Positions 8,381-18,439 of a stretch of 64,000 bases of DNA are shown piece by piece (the first letter of the stretch is position 1; each line of letters opens with the position of its first letter). This stretch comes from Pseudomonas fragi (lineage in GTDB: Bacteria; Pseudomonadota; Gammaproteobacteria; Pseudomonadales; Pseudomonadaceae), in assembly GCF_002269505.1 (NCBI RefSeq), contig NZ_NQKQ01000001.1, positions 124,001 through 188,000 on the forward strand, written 5' to 3'. A program made the translations under genes and the position numbers. The notes below the pieces were generated by a model. The model searched no databases and was not told the origin of the DNA. It saw only the letters and a list, made by a program, of their open reading frames with translations.

Positions 8381-9286
8381 TTACGCAATCCACTTACGAT
8401 CACCGGTAAAGCTGATGGTCAACCAACGCGCACTGTCCGCTGCACCCAGCAACCCAGAGATCTCTTCGCGCAGCGCATCAAGGGTCTTCACGCTGCTCAG
8501 TGGATAACCCGCCGGCAACACGATATGAATCTCGATAAAACGTGCCCGCCCGTGCTTTTGCACATAGGTTTTGTACCCTTCAAAACCATGCCGCGCCGAC
8601 ATTTCTTCCAGCACATCACGCACCTTGTCATCCAGCGCATCCGGGACTATCCCGAGCACATCACGCAAGGCCGGTTTGAGAATCTTGAATGCCGGAGCAA
8701 GCATGCTCAGGGCCAGCAAAATCAGGATCGCCGGGTCAACATAAGCCGCCCACTGTGCATAACCCTGCTGCTTCAACAGCAACGCCGTGATGAAACTTAT
8801 CAACAGCCCCACCGACAACATGGCGTCCACCAGCCAGCTGACGTTGTCGAACTGGATCAAGGTTGATTTGAGCTTGCGGTTCTTGCGCCTTACCCAGAAG
8901 TAGTAGGCAAATTCAACAACGGTAAACACCGCTGCGTAGACGATCACCAGCCCCAATTCGATATCGCGCCCACCATTGATGATGCCGAACACGCCATTGA
9001 GAAAGGCGTAGATCGCAATCAACAACAGGAAGCTGCCTTCAATCAGCAGCACCATCGGCTCAAGGTGCCAGAAACCGAACTGGAAGCGCTGGTTGCTTTC
9101 CTTGGCGATCAACTGCGCCGTGATCAGCATCAGCACTTTGATGAAAGTCGCGATCAAAGAGAAAAAACCATCGAACATGATGGATTCGGAACCCGAAATA
9201 AAACCCGTCACGATGCCGGCAATGGCTACCGCGAACATTAGAACGGTCGATTGTTTGAGCAGTTGCTGCTCACCACGGTTACTCAC
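8381..9286 (-). CDS. Cation diffusion facilitator (CDF) family transporter
   Basis: 301 residues: about six membrane spans in residues 12-205 and a C-terminal cytoplasmic domain (about 210-301) of CDF type. CDF proteins exchange divalent metal for protons across the inner membrane. By eye, the canonical transport site of FieF-type members (D-x3-D in TM2 and H-x3-D in TM5) reads here as D-x3-S (in MFDGFFSL) and S-x3-D (in SWLVDAM). The protein therefore belongs to a divergent subgroup and its metal cannot be assigned. AGGAG lies upstream of the ATG at 9286. Confidence 0.8.
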   Translation of the reverse strand: MSNRGEQQLLKQSTVLMFAVAIAGIVTGFISGSESIMFDGFFSLIATFIKVLMLITAQLIAKESNQRFQFGFWHLEPMVLLIEGSFLLLIAIYAFLNGVFGIINGGRDIELGLVIVYAAVFTVVEFAYYFWVRRKNRKLKSTLIQFDNVSWLVDAMLSVGLLISFITALLLKQQGYAQWAAYVDPAILILLALSMLAPAFKILKPALRDVLGIVPDALDDKVRDVLEEMSARHGFEGYKTYVQKHGRARFIEIHIVLPAGYPLSSVKTLDALREEISGLLGAADSARWLTISFTGDRKWIA

Positions 9287-9356
9287 AAAAACTCCTTTTC
9301 AGCCCCATTGAAAGCGACCCCCTCAGGAGGTCGCAGGTGGGCTGCCAGGGGTGAGT

Positions 9357-11366
9357 TTACTCCTTGGCCGGGGGTTCGCTGGGGAAAACCGCTGCCTTGA
9401 CAGGTTCACGGTTGTCGGGGGCATGCTGGTGATGGCGCCATATAGCGTCAAACAGAGCTTCCAGGTTTCGGGTGAACGCTACGGTGTCGAACAGTGGCGA
9501 ACTCAACCGGGCCCGTTCCAGTCGCTGGCGCAACTCTGCACGGCGCTCAGGCGAACTGGCCAGTGTCCGCACTTTTGCAACGTAATCCTCGTCATCGACC
9601 GCCACCAGGTCATCAAAGCCATGGGTGTGCAACAAACTGGCGGCAACCCGGCTGGCAAATGTCTCACCTGACCGGGTCAGCAATGGTACTCCGGCCCAAA
9701 GGACATCGCTGGCCGTGGTGTGGGAAGTACAGGGGAAGCTGTCCAGCGCAATATCGGCCAAGCCAAGGCGCGCCAGATGCAGGTCCTGTCTGAGCCGTGG
9801 AGCAAAGATCAGGCGTTCAGCGGATATGCTTCGGCGCTGGACTTCGGCAATGACGTTGGTGCGGGCACTGTCATCTTCGGGATCGAGCAACCAAAGCAAA
9901 CTGCCAGGCACCTCCCTCAAAAGCCGGCACCAGAGATCCAGTTGCCGCGGGTTTAGTTTGAGTAACTGGTTAAAGCTGCAAAACACCAGACCGGTTTCCG
10001 GCAAGCCCGCATCACGGCGGCTATCCAGTTTGCCTTGGGCACGATGACGATCATTGGGTTGGTAGCAGTCGGGCAATAACGCCAGAGTCTCGCTGTAATG
10101 GCCGGCATGCTCTGGCGGCGTTACTACCGGGTCTCCCAACAGGTAATCAGCCAACCCTGGATGCCCCAGACTGCCCGGGTAGCCCAGCCAACTGACAATG
10201 ACCGGGGCGGGGCGACGGGCACTGATACCCAGTCGCGCACCGGTGGTGAAGCCTTTGAGGTCGACCAGTATATGCAGACGCTGCCCGGCAATCAGCTGTG
10301 CGGCGCCCTCGTCGCTCAGCTCGCTCAGATCATGTCGGGGCAGCCCCGTGGCGGCCAGCCGACACGTGTAGACGTCATCCCGCACGGGACTGATATCGAA
10401 CAACTGTACATCCACCCGCGCAGGGTCATGGCGCTCCAGCACGCCCATCAGCAGATGCAGGGTAGCGTGATCGTAAAAGTCGCAGGACAAGTAACCGATG
10501 CGCAGCCGCCCCTCTTGTACGGGCTCCTGCGCCAGGGGAGTGCGCGTCAGATACTTGCCCCAGAAGTGCTCGGCATAGCGGCGCCCGGCTTCAAGATGCA
10601 GGCGTGGACTCAGACCAGGCAGCAAAATAAGCCCCCAGGGGCTGGGGTGATACTGTGAGTCCTGGTTGAAACGCTTCAACAAGGCCTCATCCACCGTCGC
10701 AAGTTCACTCCAGTCGCAGAGGGTGCGCAGCATGCGCTGTAGACCATTCCACTGGTGTGCCCGTTTGTACTCCCGGGCAGCTTCGACAAAGCGCTTGCGG
10801 TTCTCCAGCGCCTGGCCCAGCGCCCCTCCGATGGGCGCGGAGTTCGGGAACCGGGCGACCGCCTGCTGCAAAATCTGGATAGCCTCTTCGCTTCTACGCA
10901 GATCACACAGCAAGTTGCCCAAGCTCAGGTAAGCGAGGCTGTAAGCGGGGTTTTTATCAATGGCCTGCCGATAAAGCGCTTCGGCTTCAGCGAAACGTGC
11001 CTGGAGCTTCAAAATATTGCCCAGGTTATTGGCAGCCTGAGGGTTATCAGGCTGCAACAACAGGCACTGACGAAAGGCCGTCCCGGCATCATCCTCGTTG
11101 CCCAGTTGCTGCCGGGCCAAGGCGAGATTTAGCCAGTAGGCGCCATCTGTTCTGCGCAGCATCAACGCGCTGAGGATCAATTGCTGCGCTTGCTCGGCCT
11201 TGCCCTTCATCAGACAGGCCACGCCGCACAAATGCAGCACCTCGGGGTTGCGCGGGTGCTTCTTGAGAGCCTTTCTCGCCAGAAGCTCACCCAGCACCGC
11301 ATTGCCACAGCCCAGCGCGCTGACTATCGGTTGCACATCAAACACGGTGGACGCTTTTTTGCTCAT
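9357..11366 (-). CDS. TPR-containing GT41 glycosyltransferase (bacterial O-GlcNAc-transferase-like)
   Basis: 669 residues. Residues about 35-210 hold five TPR repeats (for example PQAANNLGNILKLQARFAEA). From about residue 290 comes a GT41 catalytic region with the marks of OGT/SPINDLY: GYLSCDFYDHATLHLL (candidate base His), FCSFNQLLKLNP (the Lys contacting UDP), and SHTTASDVLWAGVPLLT followed by GETFASRVAASLL. Bacterial members glycosylate proteins such as flagellins or adhesins with a nucleotide-sugar donor. No flagellar or adhesin gene is nearby, so the acceptor is unknown. No signal peptide is present. It is transcribed toward the CDF gene. Confidence 0.85.
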   Translation of the reverse strand: MSKKASTVFDVQPIVSALGCGNAVLGELLARKALKKHPRNPEVLHLCGVACLMKGKAEQAQQLILSALMLRRTDGAYWLNLALARQQLGNEDDAGTAFRQCLLLQPDNPQAANNLGNILKLQARFAEAEALYRQAIDKNPAYSLAYLSLGNLLCDLRRSEEAIQILQQAVARFPNSAPIGGALGQALENRKRFVEAAREYKRAHQWNGLQRMLRTLCDWSELATVDEALLKRFNQDSQYHPSPWGLILLPGLSPRLHLEAGRRYAEHFWGKYLTRTPLAQEPVQEGRLRIGYLSCDFYDHATLHLLMGVLERHDPARVDVQLFDISPVRDDVYTCRLAATGLPRHDLSELSDEGAAQLIAGQRLHILVDLKGFTTGARLGISARRPAPVIVSWLGYPGSLGHPGLADYLLGDPVVTPPEHAGHYSETLALLPDCYQPNDRHRAQGKLDSRRDAGLPETGLVFCSFNQLLKLNPRQLDLWCRLLREVPGSLLWLLDPEDDSARTNVIAEVQRRSISAERLIFAPRLRQDLHLARLGLADIALDSFPCTSHTTASDVLWAGVPLLTRSGETFASRVAASLLHTHGFDDLVAVDDEDYVAKVRTLASSPERRAELRQRLERARLSSPLFDTVAFTRNLEALFDAIWRHHQHAPDNREPVKAAVFPSEPPAKE

Positions 11367-11435
11367 GACCTTCCGATCCGGATCATCAGGACTGCCTTAT
11401 CAGAATAGGCGCCAGTGCGCGCCCCTGCCCCGGAT

Positions 11436-12203
11436 TTATTCTTTGGCGTGACGTTCGATGGCAAAACCGCTCCAGGACTGCGTGACAGGCATCAGCTCAA
11501 GGCGGTTGATGTTGATGTGGGCCGGGGTGTTGAGCACCCAGAAAATGGTCTCGGCGATGTCCTGGGGCTGAATCGGCTCAGCACCCTGGTAGGTCGCATC
11601 GTAACGGGCCTTGTCGCCACCAAAGCGCACCATCGAGAACTCGCTCTCGCACAGGCCCGGCTCAACGTTGCTGACGCGCACCCCGGTGCCCTGCAAGTCG
11701 CAGCGCAGGTTCAGGGAGAACTGTTTTACAAATGCCTTGGTACCGCCATACACATGGCTGCCCGGGTATGGATAACTACCCGCGATGGAACCCAGGTTAA
11801 CGATCCCGGCACCGCGGCCGTAGGCAATCAGCCGTGGCAACAGCAGACGGGTGGTATAGAGCAGGCCTTTGATATTGGTATCGACCATGGTTTCCCAGTC
11901 GTCGAGGTCGCACTTGGGCGCTGGATCAGTGCCAAGCGCCAGGCCAGCATTGTTGATCAGGCCACGCAGCTTGCTGAACGAAGGCGGCAAACCGGCAATC
12001 GCCGCTTCCATTGCCGCACGATCGCGCACGTCCACCACCAGACCCTGTACTTCAGTCTGCTTGGACAACTCTTCGCACAGTGCTTTCAAACGATCTTCGC
12101 GTCGACCCGTCAGCACCAGTTTCCAGCCTGCCTGTGCAAACTTGCGCGCACATGCTTCACCAAATCCGGAAGTCGCGCCCGTAATAAACAGGGTGGAAGT
12201 CAT
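11436..12203 (-). CDS. SDR-family NADP-dependent oxidoreductase (YdfG-like)
   Basis: 255 residues. A Rossmann glycine motif TGATSGFG lies at about residues 7-14, a NAG motif in GLINNAGLALG, and the catalytic Tyr-x3-Lys in YPYPGSHVYGGTK. GFG in place of the common GIG, and overall similarity to YdfG/3-hydroxy acid dehydrogenases, suggest oxidation of serine-like 3-hydroxy acids. AAGGAG just upstream fixes the ATG at 12203; the longer in-frame extension to 12284 lacks this. It is transcribed from the long gene-free region at 12204-13014. Confidence 0.8.
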   Translation of the reverse strand: MTSTLFITGATSGFGEACARKFAQAGWKLVLTGRREDRLKALCEELSKQTEVQGLVVDVRDRAAMEAAIAGLPPSFSKLRGLINNAGLALGTDPAPKCDLDDWETMVDTNIKGLLYTTRLLLPRLIAYGRGAGIVNLGSIAGSYPYPGSHVYGGTKAFVKQFSLNLRCDLQGTGVRVSNVEPGLCESEFSMVRFGGDKARYDATYQGAEPIQPQDIAETIFWVLNTPAHININRLELMPVTQSWSGFAIERHAKE

Positions 12204-12375
12204 CGTGTTCTCCTTGGCTGGCGGGCATCGGCCGCCGTTGAATTGGACGTTGAGCAGAATGCCCCGCCTCGCGTTCAGCAGCAACCTGCGGTGTTTTCAA
12301 CAACAGACCTGTACAAAAAACAACCAATCGCCTGCAAGCCACGACACATAAGGGCTTGAGCCATATGCACTCACC

Positions 12376-12861
12376 TTATCCACAGGCCCGTCCACAGTCT
12401 TTGGGTGTAAGTCGAAAGTGTTCAAAGCCACGAGCTACAAGGGGTTGAAGCCACACCACAGTGTTTTTAACTTGACCGCGGCACACCCCACATGCAGGCG
12501 CCCCAAAAAGGTGCAACCTTGGGAAACCTGGCAGATAGGCAGAAGCCAGTAATTACGCCGCCTGGGGCATTCTTTCCAGAGTTTAACCACAGACTTATCC
12601 ACAGGTTAGTCATTATTTCCAGCGGCTCTTAATAACCGAACAAACCTGTTGACAAATCTTCGGGTCAGGCAAGCTAAAACCACTGATCGAAAAATAACCA
12701 ACACGCTGGACAGCCCGTAAATAAAGGGCTACAGCCAACTACTCCCACGTTACCCACAGCCACCTCCACAGCAAACGGGGACAAGTCAAAATGATGACAA
12801 AACAGGGAATTACAGCGGCTTTATGTCGCGGTTTCACAGTGCTGAAATATTGTTTTCCACA
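12376..12861 (+). promoter_or_regulatory. Cluster of five DnaA-box-like 9-mers
   Basis: TTATCCACA occurs at 12376-12384 and 12595-12603 (perfect boxes) and TTTTCCACA at 12853-12861 (fits TTWTNCACA). TTAACCACA at 12583-12591 and TTACCCACA at 12750-12758 are one base off. All read in the same direction. Two of them form a pair only 12 bp apart, start to start. This may titrate or bind DnaA; function is unproven. Confidence 0.45.
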
Positions 12862-12908
12862 ATCTGGGGCGGAGGTTGTGCGGGAAGGAAATTGTCCGAC
12901 AAAAGACA

Positions 12909-12995
12909 TGCGGGAGCGGGCTTACTCGCGATGGCATCGACGCGGTACTTCAGAAAAACCGCAGCGATACCATCGCGGGCAAGCCCGCTCCCACA
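12909..12995. repeat. REP doublet (REPIN), 87 bp
   Basis: Arms tgcgggagcgggcttactcg and the inverted gcgggcaagcccgctcccac type, just downstream of the liv operon. Confidence 0.85.
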
Positions 12996-13014
12996 GAGAA
13001 GTGTGAAATGCCTG

Positions 13015-13731
13015 TTAATGCCCGCCCAAATAAGCGTTACGCACCTCCTCGTTACTCAGCAGTTCCTTACCGGTGCCGGTCAGGCGGATTTCACCATTGA
13101 CCATAACGTAGGCTCGATCTGACAAGCGCAGGGCGTGGTTGGCGTTTTGCTCCACCAGAAAGATGGTCATACCCGTGCCAGCCAGTTCACGCAGGGTGGC
13201 AAAAATCTGCTTCACCACAATCGGCGCCAGCCCCAGACTCGGTTCATCCAGCAACAGCAGCTTGGGGCGGCTCATCAATGCGCGGGCAATGGCGAGCATT
13301 TGCTGCTCACCGCCCGACATGGTCATGGCCCGCTGATTGCGCCGTTCCTTGAGCCTTGGGAACAACTCGAACATGCGCTGCATGTCTTCGCCGGCATGCT
13401 TGTCGCCAATGGGGATGGTGCCCATCAGCAGGTTTTCTTCCACCGACATGTCCGGAAACACGCGGCGACCTTCAGGCGACTGGGCTATGCCATTGGAGGC
13501 GATGTAGTGCGAGGACTTGTGGGTAATGTCCACGCCCTGGTAGATGATTTGCCCGCCGCTGGCCCGGGGCTGGCCGAAGATCGACATCAACAGTGTGGAC
13601 TTGCCCGCGCCGTTGGAGCCGATCAGGCTGACGGTTTCACCCTCTTCGATATGCATCGAGACTTTTTTCAGGGCCTGAATCGGCCCGTAGTGAACATCCA
13701 GTTCCTTGAGTTCGAGGATCGTGCCCGTCAT
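13015..13731 (-). CDS. livF: Branched-chain amino acid ABC transporter, ATP-binding protein LivF
   Basis: 238 residues, an ABC ATPase of the LivF/BraG type. It shows Walker A GSNGAGKST (residues 38-46), the signature MSGGEQQMLAIARALM (about 141-156), Walker B LLLLDEPSLGLAP, and the H-loop region VEQNANHAL. It pairs with LivG to energise uptake of Leu, Ile and Val from the periplasm. Its start overlaps the livG stop by 4 nt. It is the last gene of livHMGF. Confidence 0.95.
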   Translation of the reverse strand: MTGTILELKELDVHYGPIQALKKVSMHIEEGETVSLIGSNGAGKSTLLMSIFGQPRASGGQIIYQGVDITHKSSHYIASNGIAQSPEGRRVFPDMSVEENLLMGTIPIGDKHAGEDMQRMFELFPRLKERRNQRAMTMSGGEQQMLAIARALMSRPKLLLLDEPSLGLAPIVVKQIFATLRELAGTGMTIFLVEQNANHALRLSDRAYVMVNGEIRLTGTGKELLSNEEVRNAYLGGH

Positions 13732-14618
13732 ATCAGCTCCTCTTCGTCTGCGCCAAGGTAGGCCGCGATCACTTTGGGGTCGTTGCGGATGGCCTCAGGC
13801 CCGCCTTCGGCAATCACGTTGCCGTGGTCGAGCACCACGATGTGATCGGAAATGCTCATGACCATGCCCATGTCGTGCTCGATCAGCACCACAGTCAGGT
13901 CGTGTTCGTCGCGCAGCAGGCGGATCATCCCGCTCAGCGCTTCGGTTTCCTGCGGGTTGAGGCCCGCCGCCGGTTCGTCGAGGCAGATGATTTGCGGTCG
14001 CGTACACATGGCCCGGGCAATCTCCAGGCGTCGCTGCTGGCCGTAGGACAACTCACCGGCCAGGCGGTTGGCACAGTCCACCAGGTCAACCACCTCCAGC
14101 CAGTAGAAAGCGTGGTCCAGCGCATCGCTTTCAGCCTTGCGATAGCCCTTGGTGTTGAGAATGCCGGCGAGCATGTTGCGATTGACCCACATATGCTGGG
14201 CCACCAGCAGGTTCTCCAGTACCGACATTTCCTTGAACAGGCGGATATTCTGAAAGGTGCGAGCCAGACCTGAGCGGTTGACCAGATGTGTACCGCCGAA
14301 CATTTTGTAGTACAGACGACTGGCGAACGCCTTGGGCGATACAAAGTCAGTCAACCTGAACGGCTCGCCCAACAACTTGATGACGTTGGTGCGTGTGCCT
14401 CGGGCATTGAGTTCGATCTTGCCGCCGCTGGCCTTGTAGAACCCGGTCAGGCAGTTGAACACTGTGGTTTTGCCGGCACCGTTGGGGCCGATCAGGGCAA
14501 AGATCGAGTTGCGTTTGACCTTGAGGCTGACATCGCTCAGGGCCTTGATCCCGCCAAAGTGCATCATCAGTTTATCGACCGAGAGCACAACGTCGTCATT
14601 CAGAGTGGGTTCGTTCAT
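13728..14618 (-). CDS. livG: Branched-chain amino acid ABC transporter, ATP-binding protein LivG
   Basis: 296 residues. Walker A GPNGAGKTT (about residues 43-51), signature LSYGQQRRLEIARAM, Walker B IICLDEPAAGLNP, and VVLIEHDMGMVM are visible. About 40 extra residues between Walker A and the Q-loop (around residues 75-115) lengthen it relative to E. coli LivG, as in Pseudomonas BraF. Start and stop overlap livM and livF by 4 nt each, so the operon is translationally coupled. Confidence 0.95.
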   Translation of the reverse strand: MNEPTLNDDVVLSVDKLMMHFGGIKALSDVSLKVKRNSIFALIGPNGAGKTTVFNCLTGFYKASGGKIELNARGTRTNVIKLLGEPFRLTDFVSPKAFASRLYYKMFGGTHLVNRSGLARTFQNIRLFKEMSVLENLLVAQHMWVNRNMLAGILNTKGYRKAESDALDHAFYWLEVVDLVDCANRLAGELSYGQQRRLEIARAMCTRPQIICLDEPAAGLNPQETEALSGMIRLLRDEHDLTVVLIEHDMGMVMSISDHIVVLDHGNVIAEGGPEAIRNDPKVIAAYLGADEEELI

Positions 14619-15898
14619 GGCGCAACCCCCTTGCGTGGTGTAACCCCTACACGGCTGATGCGGATCAGGCCTCGCGGTCGCCAGATCATCATCAACACCA
14701 TCAATACACCAAACAGCAGCACCCGGTATTCGGCAAAGCTGCGCAGCAGTTCAGGTGCCACGGTCAGTACGAACGCAGCGATCACCACACCCACCGTCGA
14801 GCCCATGCCGCCGAGCACCACAATGGCCAAGATCAAGGCCGACTCGAAGAAGGTAAACGAGGACGGGTTTACAAAACCCTGGTAGCTGGCAAAGAACACC
14901 CCGGCCAGGCCTGCAGTGGAAGCACCGATGGTGAACGCAGAGAGCTTGACCAGAACGTGATTGAGCCCCATTGAGCGGCAGGCGATTTCGTCCTCGCGCA
15001 GCGCTTCCCAGGCGCGGCCGATCGGCATGCGGGTCAGGCGGTGTTTGATGTACAGCACCAGCAGCACCACCAAAAACAGCACGATGTAGATAAACAGGAA
15101 TTTGATATTGGGGTTGTAGTCCAGTCCGAAAAACTGGTGGAACGGCACCCCGCCCTCTTTGGCGACGCGGCCAAATTCCAGCCCGAAAAACGTCGGTGAA
15201 GGCACCGGCATACCGTTGGGCCCACCGGTAAACGACAGCCAGTTATTGAGGATCAGACGAATGATTTCACCAAAGCCCAGGGTCACGATGGCCAGGTAAT
15301 CCCCATGCATTCTCAATACCGGAAACCCGAGAATGCACCCCGCCATCGCCGCCGCAATGGCCGCCAGCGGCAGCACCGACCAGAAGCCCAGCCCCAGGTA
15401 CTGATAACCCAGCGCCAGGCCATAAGCACCAATGGCGTAGAAGGCCACGTACCCCAGATCAAGCAAGCCCGCCAACCCGACCACGATGTTCAGCCCAAGG
15501 CCGAGCAGCACGTAGATCAGGCCGAGGATGACCACGGTCAGGATGTATTTGTTGGCAAAAAACGGGAACACAATGGCAATCACGATCAGCAGCGGCACAA
15601 TCCAGCGCAGCCGCGATTTGTAATCGGGTGGCAGCACGTGCACACCAGAACCGCTGGACTCAAAGCTCTGAAGGATCCTCAAACCTTTGGACGTTTGCAG
15701 GAACAGGCTCAAGACAAACCGCCCCACCATCACAATTGCCACCAGCCAGCCAACACGCGCTGGCTGCAGGTTAAAGCTATAGCCGTCGAGCACAACCCCC
15801 ACGATCGGCCCGAACACAATCAATGAAATCAACCCGGCCAGGATCGAATCGACCACGCTTTTTTTGATATCAATCGGTTTATTAATGGCTGCAGACAT
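14615..15898 (-). CDS. livM: Branched-chain amino acid ABC transporter, permease LivM
   Basis: 427 residues with about ten membrane spans. An N-terminal region of about 100 residues (two spans, then a soluble linker) precedes the permease core, the layout of the longer LivM/BraE proteins. The core has GLAGLLDLGYVAFYAIGAYG and the coupling segment GRAWEALREDEIACRSMGLN, the loop that docks on the ATPases. It overlaps livG by 4 nt and follows livH after 2 nt. Confidence 0.95.
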   Translation of the reverse strand: MSAAINKPIDIKKSVVDSILAGLISLIVFGPIVGVVLDGYSFNLQPARVGWLVAIVMVGRFVLSLFLQTSKGLRILQSFESSGSGVHVLPPDYKSRLRWIVPLLIVIAIVFPFFANKYILTVVILGLIYVLLGLGLNIVVGLAGLLDLGYVAFYAIGAYGLALGYQYLGLGFWSVLPLAAIAAAMAGCILGFPVLRMHGDYLAIVTLGFGEIIRLILNNWLSFTGGPNGMPVPSPTFFGLEFGRVAKEGGVPFHQFFGLDYNPNIKFLFIYIVLFLVVLLVLYIKHRLTRMPIGRAWEALREDEIACRSMGLNHVLVKLSAFTIGASTAGLAGVFFASYQGFVNPSSFTFFESALILAIVVLGGMGSTVGVVIAAFVLTVAPELLRSFAEYRVLLFGVLMVLMMIWRPRGLIRISRVGVTPRKGVAP

Positions 15899-15900
15899 AC

Positions 15901-16815
<915 letters not shown>

Positions 16816-16854
16816 AACGCAATCTCACGCACTGGAGCCTTTGCGCAGACGCAA

Positions 16855-16945
16855 GCCATCCACGCCGTCAGAGGACAGCTTGGATGGCAGGGTGTGTGCG
16901 GCTCCTGGAAAAGAAGACAGGTGATGCAAATACACTCCCACCTGT
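16855..16945 (-). other. Stem-loops in the livK-livH gap
   Basis: Two inverted repeats lie in the 166-bp gap: GCCATCC/GGATGGC at 16855-16861 and 16882-16888, and ACAGGTG/CACCTGT at 16917-16923 and 16939-16945. They have no T-run. They may stabilise the livK message or lower read-through into livHMGF, which would fit the greater need for the binding protein. Confidence 0.35.
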
Positions 16946-16981
16946 TGCCCGCCGAAGCTGACACCAGGTGAGTGATTCATC

Positions 16982-18118
16982 TCACTTCTGTTTTTCCAGC
17001 TGGTGATATTTGCCGTCTTTGTCCCACTGATAAACCACGTAGTCAGAGACTTTCAGGTCGCCTTTACCGTCCCAGTTTTTTTCACCCATCACGGTTTTAA
17101 CCGGATTGGCCTTGAGCCACTTGGCGGCGTCTTCGCCTTTGTTGGATTTGGCGCCATTAAAGGCGTCAGCCAGGGCCTGGATCGAAGCGTAGGCATACAG
17201 GGTGTAGCCTTCAGGTTCGGTGCCCGCTTTGCGGAACTCTTCAACTACCGCCTTGCTGTCCGGTAGCAGGCGCGGGTCGGCGCCAAAGGTCATGTACACG
17301 CCATCGACATACTGCGGGCCACCGGCAGTGGCCACCAGTTCGTCGGTCACGACGCCATCGTCCGACATGAATTTCACATCCTTGAGACCCGCTTCACGCA
17401 GTTGGCGGACCAGAGGACCGGCCTCTGGGTGCAGACCGCCGAAGTACACGACATCAGCACCGGCACCGCGGATTTTTGTAACCAGCGCGCTGAAGTCTTT
17501 TTCACCCCGGGTCAGGCCTTCTTCCAGGATGGGTTTCACGCCGCGCTTGGTCAGCTGTGCACTGGTGGCATCGGCCAGACCTTTACCGTAGGTGTCCTTG
17601 TCGTTGATGACCGCTACTTTCTTGCCCTTGAGCACGTCGACAATGTAGTCGCCTGCAACGATGCCTTGCTGGTCATCTCGTCCGCACATACGGAACACCG
17701 CATCCAGCCCGCGCTCAGTGACCTGCGGGTTGGTCGAGCCCGGCGTAATCATGATCACACCTGCATCGGCATACACCTCGGAGGCAGGAATCGTATTCGA
17801 GGAGCAGAAGTGACCGACTACACCGATTACTTTGTCCTGATCGACCAAGCGGTTGGCCACGGCTACGGCCTGCTTGGGTTCGCAGGCATCGTCGCCGGCA
17901 ACCAGCTTGATCTTCTCGCCGTTGATCCCGCCCGCCTTGTTGATTGCATCCGCAGCCGCCTGCGCCCCCTTCATGTACTGCTCGCCAAATGCCGCGTTGG
18001 CACCCGTCATCGGGCCCGCTACACCGATTTTCAGATCAGCCTGAACAAACGTAGAAACGCCCAACGCAGTTGCCACGGCGAGGGCCAGAAAACCTTTCTT
18101 GTAGAACGTCTGCGACAT
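16982..18118 (-). CDS. livK: Branched-chain amino acid periplasmic binding protein (LivK/BraC type)
   Basis: 378 residues. A signal peptide (about residues 1-26, ending FVQA) precedes a type-I periplasmic binding fold starting DLKIGVAGPMTGANAAFGEQ. The two Cys pairs region (DDACEP and VVGHFCSSNT) and MITPGSTNPQ are typical of BraC/LivJ/LivK. It captures Leu/Ile/Val (possibly Ala/Thr) and hands them to LivHM. AGGAG precedes the ATG at 18118; the 15-residue upstream extension has no ribosome site. It is the first gene of the operon. Confidence 0.93.
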   Translation of the reverse strand: MSQTFYKKGFLALAVATALGVSTFVQADLKIGVAGPMTGANAAFGEQYMKGAQAAADAINKAGGINGEKIKLVAGDDACEPKQAVAVANRLVDQDKVIGVVGHFCSSNTIPASEVYADAGVIMITPGSTNPQVTERGLDAVFRMCGRDDQQGIVAGDYIVDVLKGKKVAVINDKDTYGKGLADATSAQLTKRGVKPILEEGLTRGEKDFSALVTKIRGAGADVVYFGGLHPEAGPLVRQLREAGLKDVKFMSDDGVVTDELVATAGGPQYVDGVYMTFGADPRLLPDSKAVVEEFRKAGTEPEGYTLYAYASIQALADAFNGAKSNKGEDAAKWLKANPVKTVMGEKNWDGKGDLKVSDYVVYQWDKDGKYHQLEKQK

Positions 18119-18320
18119 GAGGTGGTGCTCCTGAGGTTTTATTAGATGGCACTTCGACTTCACCTAAAGCGCTGAGCAAGCCGCGTGCCATTGGCTTTTT
18201 ATTCTTAAAAAAGTCGTTCTATTGTTGTTATGTCGACTGTTTCGAACCCATTTTTATTGGGCGTGCAACCGTCTAAACCGAGGAAGGTAAAACCGTTTAT
18301 TTATGACAGGCGCCACCGAC

Positions 18321-18345
18321 TGCAACAAACGTTGCAACCGGGTTG
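18321..18345. promoter_or_regulatory. Overlapping palindromes upstream of livK, candidate operator
   Basis: TGCAAC-4 nt-GTTGCA (18321-18336) overlaps GCAACC-1 nt-GGTTGC (18333-18345). Further GCAAC words follow nearby. The layout suggests a cooperative dimer-binding site about 200 bp upstream of the livK start. No named regulator is matched. Confidence 0.4.
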
Positions 18346-18439
18346 CCCTGCACCGTGCAACCATCCTGTAACCGGCTGCGTCACCGAACTGCACACTCTC
18401 GGTGCGTGACTGCTACAGGCCGCACCACTAAAGGCTAGC

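Larger units (their letters stand above)
12204..13014. other. 811-bp gene-free stretch with DnaA-box-like sites and a REP doublet
   Basis: No credible coding region on either strand. It carries the SDR promoter region, five TTNNCCACA 9-mers all on the plus strand, and at its right end a REP doublet downstream of livF. No known small RNA was recognised. Confidence 0.7.

Noticed and set aside
12791-13122. Short open frames in the gap before livF
   Set aside because: They run into the REP doublet and the livF antisense strand, with no ribosome site or recognisable content.
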